Assembly: GCA_964394445.1 (NCBI GenBank)
Contig: CAYMXO010000078.1
Span: forward strand, 1 to 7,691
DNA length: 7,691 bases
Direction of reading: 5' to 3'
Source: Thiopseudomonas sp964394445
GTDB taxonomy: Bacteria; Pseudomonadota; Gammaproteobacteria; Pseudomonadales; Pseudomonadaceae
Positions 5,569 to 7,691 of this stretch are shown piece by piece; position 1 is the first letter of the stretch, and every line of letters starts with the position of its first letter. A model generated the notes under the pieces. That model worked only from the letters and a program-made list of their open reading frames with translations, did no database searches and was not told the DNA's origin. Made by a program: the position numbers and the translations under genes.

Positions 5569-6315
5569 CTACTTACCACAGACCGCACAGTGCGGATCCC
5601 GGCTGATACGCATTTCGCGAAACTGGGTGCTGCCCAGGTCGGCCAGCAACAGACGCCCCTGCAGGGTGCGACCCAGCCCGGTAAGAAACTTGATCGCCTC
5701 GCCGGCCTGGATACTGCCGATAACACCCACCAGCGGCCCCAGCACACCCGCCTCATTGCAGCCCGGCGCGCTTTCCTCCAGCTCTGGAAACAGGCAGCGA
5801 TAACAGGGGCTGTCTGCCGCCTGCGGATTGAACAGCGTTACCTGCCCGGCCAGCCGGATGGCCGCACCACTGATCCAGGCAACACCCTGTGTCACACAAA
5901 CGCGGTTCAGCTCGTCACGGATGCGGAAGTTGTCGGTGCAGTCGAGCACCAGGTGCATGCCCTGCACCAGCGGTGTCAGGCTGTCGGCATCCAGTTGTAC
6001 ATCATGCACATGCAGGTTGATCAGCGGATTCAGCGCCTGCAGGCGGTCACGGGCTGATTCAACCTTGAGTGCGCCCGCGTGCGGCGTATCGTGTACGATC
6101 TGGCGCTGCAGGTTGCTGCTGTCAACCACATCAAAATCAGCCAGGTGCAGCTCGCCCACACCAGCGGCAGCCAGATACAGGGACACCGGCGAACCCAGCC
6201 CGCCGAGGCCAACAATCAGCACCCGGCCCTGTTTCAGCTTGAGCTGGCCCTCAATATCAAGGCCGGCCAGCAAAATATGCCGGCTGTAACGCAGCAGCTC
6301 TTCATCGGTCAGCAT
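5569..6315 (-). CDS. moeB: Molybdopterin-synthase adenylyltransferase MoeB (ThiF/HesA family)
   Basis: An E1-like enzyme that adenylates the C-terminal glycine of MoaD so that it can receive sulfur for molybdopterin synthesis. With the start used here it has 248 residues, the size of E. coli MoeB. Visible features are the ATP-binding loop GLGGLGSP (36-43), DFDVVDSSNLQRQ (60-72) with the adenylation arginines, DCTDNF (125-130), two zinc-binding pairs CYRC (171, 174) and CAVC (243, 246), and Cys186 in PGCNEAGVLGP. No rhodanese domain is attached. A GTG 9 codons upstream (6340-6342) extends the frame to 257 residues, but AGGAGG (6323-6328) lies inside that extension, 7 nt from the ATG at 6315, which decides the start. 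The ATG overlaps the prmC stop as ATGCTGA. A ThiF role cannot be excluded from sequence alone. Confidence 0.9.
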   Translation of the reverse strand: MLTDEELLRYSRHILLAGLDIEGQLKLKQGRVLIVGLGGLGSPVSLYLAAAGVGELHLADFDVVDSSNLQRQIVHDTPHAGALKVESARDRLQALNPLINLHVHDVQLDADSLTPLVQGMHLVLDCTDNFRIRDELNRVCVTQGVAWISGAAIRLAGQVTLFNPQAADSPCYRCLFPELEESAPGCNEAGVLGPLVGVIGSIQAGEAIKFLTGLGRTLQGRLLLADLGSTQFREMRISRDPHCAVCGK

Positions 6316-7163
6316 GCCACGGCCTCCTGTTTGTGCTGCCACTGGCCCAGGGTGATGCGTTCGTGCCCGGCCAGATCCCGCACGCTGCGTACCTGGCTGA
6401 AGCCTGCGTGCTGCATCAGCTCGCGCACACTGTCGGCCTGCTGCCAGCCGTGCTCCAGCAACAGCCAGCCGCCTTCACGCAAATGTGCTCCCGAATCGAC
6501 CAGTATGCGGCGAATGTCATCCAGCCCGTCGGCACCGGACACCAGCGCACTGACTGGCTCAAAGCGCACATCGCCCTGTTCCAGGTGCGGGTCCTGCAAG
6601 GCGATATAAGGCGGGTTGCTGACGATCAGGTCGAATGTTTCACCCGTCAGCGCCTGAAACCAGTCACTGTGCAAAAAACGCACACCGCCGAGTCCGCAAG
6701 CCAGTGCATTGTGCTGTGCCAGCTGCACCGCTGCCGGAACGCGATCGACTCCGGTCAGCTGCCAGAGCGGCCGCTCGCTGGCCAGCGCCAGCGCAATGGC
6801 GCCGGTGCCGGTGCCCAGATCGAGCACTTGCAGGGCAGAACCGGCAGCAGCCAGCTGTAGCGCTGTTTCCACCAGCAACTCGGTCTCGGGACGGGGAATC
6901 AGGGTGTCGGCGCTGACCTGCAAATCGAGGGTCCAGAAACCCTGCTGTCCAAGCAGATGGGCGACCGGCTCGCCAGCCTGGCGGCGGGCAAATAATGTAT
7001 TGAAAGCGTCCAGCTGAGCGGCATCCACTGCCTTGCCCGGCCAGGTGTACAGATAGCTGCGCGGCCGGCCCAGGGCATGGGCCAGCAGCAGCTCGACGTC
7101 CAGCTTGGCACTGGGCGAGTCCAGTTCGCTCGCGCGTTGCAACAGGCAGGCGATGGTGGTCAT
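6309..7163 (-). CDS. prmC: Peptide chain release factor N5-glutamine methyltransferase PrmC
   Basis: Methylates the glutamine of the GGQ motif in release factors RF1 and RF2 using S-adenosylmethionine, which raises termination efficiency. The 284-residue protein has an N-terminal helical domain that binds the release factor (about 1-85) and a Rossmann-fold methyltransferase domain. Motif I is VLDLGTGTGAIALALA (113-128), the acidic residue after strand 2 is in LTGVDR (137-141), and the catalytic NPPY is at 183-186 within DLIVSNPPYIAL. LIPRPETE (88-95) is also diagnostic for PrmC/HemK. The ATG at 7161-7163 lies 3 nt after the prfA stop and lacks a clear Shine-Dalgarno sequence, suggesting reinitiation after prfA. 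Its substrate RF1 is thus encoded directly upstream, the usual arrangement. Confidence 0.97.
   Translation of the reverse strand: MTTIACLLQRASELDSPSAKLDVELLLAHALGRPRSYLYTWPGKAVDAAQLDAFNTLFARRQAGEPVAHLLGQQGFWTLDLQVSADTLIPRPETELLVETALQLAAAGSALQVLDLGTGTGAIALALASERPLWQLTGVDRVPAAVQLAQHNALACGLGGVRFLHSDWFQALTGETFDLIVSNPPYIALQDPHLEQGDVRFEPVSALVSGADGLDDIRRILVDSGAHLREGGWLLLEHGWQQADSVRELMQHAGFSQVRSVRDLAGHERITLGQWQHKQEAVAC
6323..6328 (-). promoter_or_regulatory. moeB ribosome-binding site
   Basis: AGGAGG on the minus strand lies inside the 3' end of prmC, 7 nt before the moeB ATG at 6315. It excludes the upstream GTG at 6342 as the normal start, because that GTG precedes the site. Confidence 0.8.
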
Positions 7164-7166
7164 GGC

Positions 7167-7691
7167 TTAGTCGTCCAGCGCGGCCAGCTGATCGGCCTGA
7201 TACTCCACCAGTAACGGATCAATCACCTGTTCCAGCGAGCCCTGGATAATGTCATCCAGCGAGTACAGTGTCAGGTTGATGCGGTGGTCGGTGACCCGGC
7301 CCTGCGGATAGTTGTAGGTACGGATGCGCTCGGAGCGGTCGCCGCTGCCCACCAGCGAACGGCGCGCATCGGTCATTTCCTTTTCCGCGGCGGCGGCTTG
7401 CTGGTCCTGCAGGCGGGCAGCCAGCCAGCCCATGGCGCGGGCGCGGTTTTTGTGCTGGGAACGCTCCTCCTGGCACTCCACCACAATGCCGGTCGGCAAG
7501 TGGGTGATGCGCACCGCGGAGTCAGTCTTGTTGACGTGCTGGCCGCCGGCGCCGGATGCGCGATAGGTGTCCACACGCAAGTCGGCCGGGTTGATGTCAA
7601 TGGCAGCCTGCTCGTCAGGCTCGGGCAACACGGCCACGGTACAGGCCGAAGTGTGCACCCGGCCCTGGGATTCGGTTTCCGGCACGCGCTG
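7167..7691 (-). CDS. prfA: Peptide chain release factor 1, C-terminal part (5' end outside window)
   Basis: RF1 reads the UAA and UAG stop codons and triggers release of the finished peptide from the ribosome. The frame is open to the window edge, giving the last 174 residues of a protein normally about 360 long; the N-terminal half is missing only because the window ends. The stop-codon-reading PxT tripeptide is seen as PET at residues 4-6 of this fragment (VPETESQGR), and the catalytic GGQ at 48-50 in GAGGQHVNKTDSAVRI. Further family hallmarks are ECQEERSQHKNRARA and RTYNYPQGRVTDHRINLTLY. PxT rather than SPF marks it as RF1 and not RF2. It is followed by prmC, which methylates its GGQ glutamine. 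A GTG at 7685 is internal. Any promoter lies outside the window; hemA often precedes prfA in relatives. Confidence 0.97.
   Translation of the reverse strand, partial: QRVPETESQGRVHTSACTVAVLPEPDEQAAIDINPADLRVDTYRASGAGGQHVNKTDSAVRITHLPTGIVVECQEERSQHKNRARAMGWLAARLQDQQAAAAEKEMTDARRSLVGSGDRSERIRTYNYPQGRVTDHRINLTLYSLDDIIQGSLEQVIDPLLVEYQADQLAALDD

Noticed and set aside
5583..5595. Inverted repeat CCGCA/TGCGG near the moeB end
   Set aside because: It has only a 5-bp stem and is explained by the codons for the conserved zinc-binding CAVC segment.

Overview
The window looks like chromosomal housekeeping DNA from a gammaproteobacterium of the Pseudomonas group. Evidence for this is the OprD-type porin end beside proS, Pseudomonas-like RecA and RF1 sequences, a fairly high GC content, and the pairing of pncC (cinA) with recA and recX. 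The genus is an inference; a lineage close to Pseudomonas or Halopseudomonas fits.

Layout. Bases 1-351 hold the C-terminal end of an OprD-family outer-membrane porin on the plus strand, closed by a strong terminator hairpin. A short promoter region follows, then proS (507-2219, plus), which ends in a second strong hairpin. All remaining genes are on the minus strand. Read in their transcription direction they are: prfA (RF1, 5' part outside the window), prmC, moeB, murI, pncC, recA and recX. recX therefore converges on proS.

How the genes fit together. prfA and prmC are a functional pair: PrmC methylates the glutamine of the release-factor GGQ motif. They are 3 nt apart. moeB overlaps the end of prmC by 7 nt, murI follows moeB after 2 nt, and pncC follows murI after 26 nt, so prfA-prmC-moeB-murI-pncC looks like one operon. 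recA has its own promoter with a LexA (SOS) box in the 247-nt gap after pncC. recX, the RecA modulator, follows recA after a 254-nt gap that contains several hairpins. The last hairpin looks like a leaky terminator placed just before a very strong recX ribosome-binding site.

The window shows no mobile element, CRISPR array, tRNA, rRNA or defence system, and I found no undescribed multi-gene system. The most interesting parts are the two non-coding gaps on either side of recA. They share a diverged, structured sequence element in the same orientation, and the recA-recX gap carries a hairpin that pairs better in the recA-sense RNA, plus a set of three mutually exclusive pairing arms. The joining of the recA cluster to the prfA-murI cluster may also be an unusual gene order.
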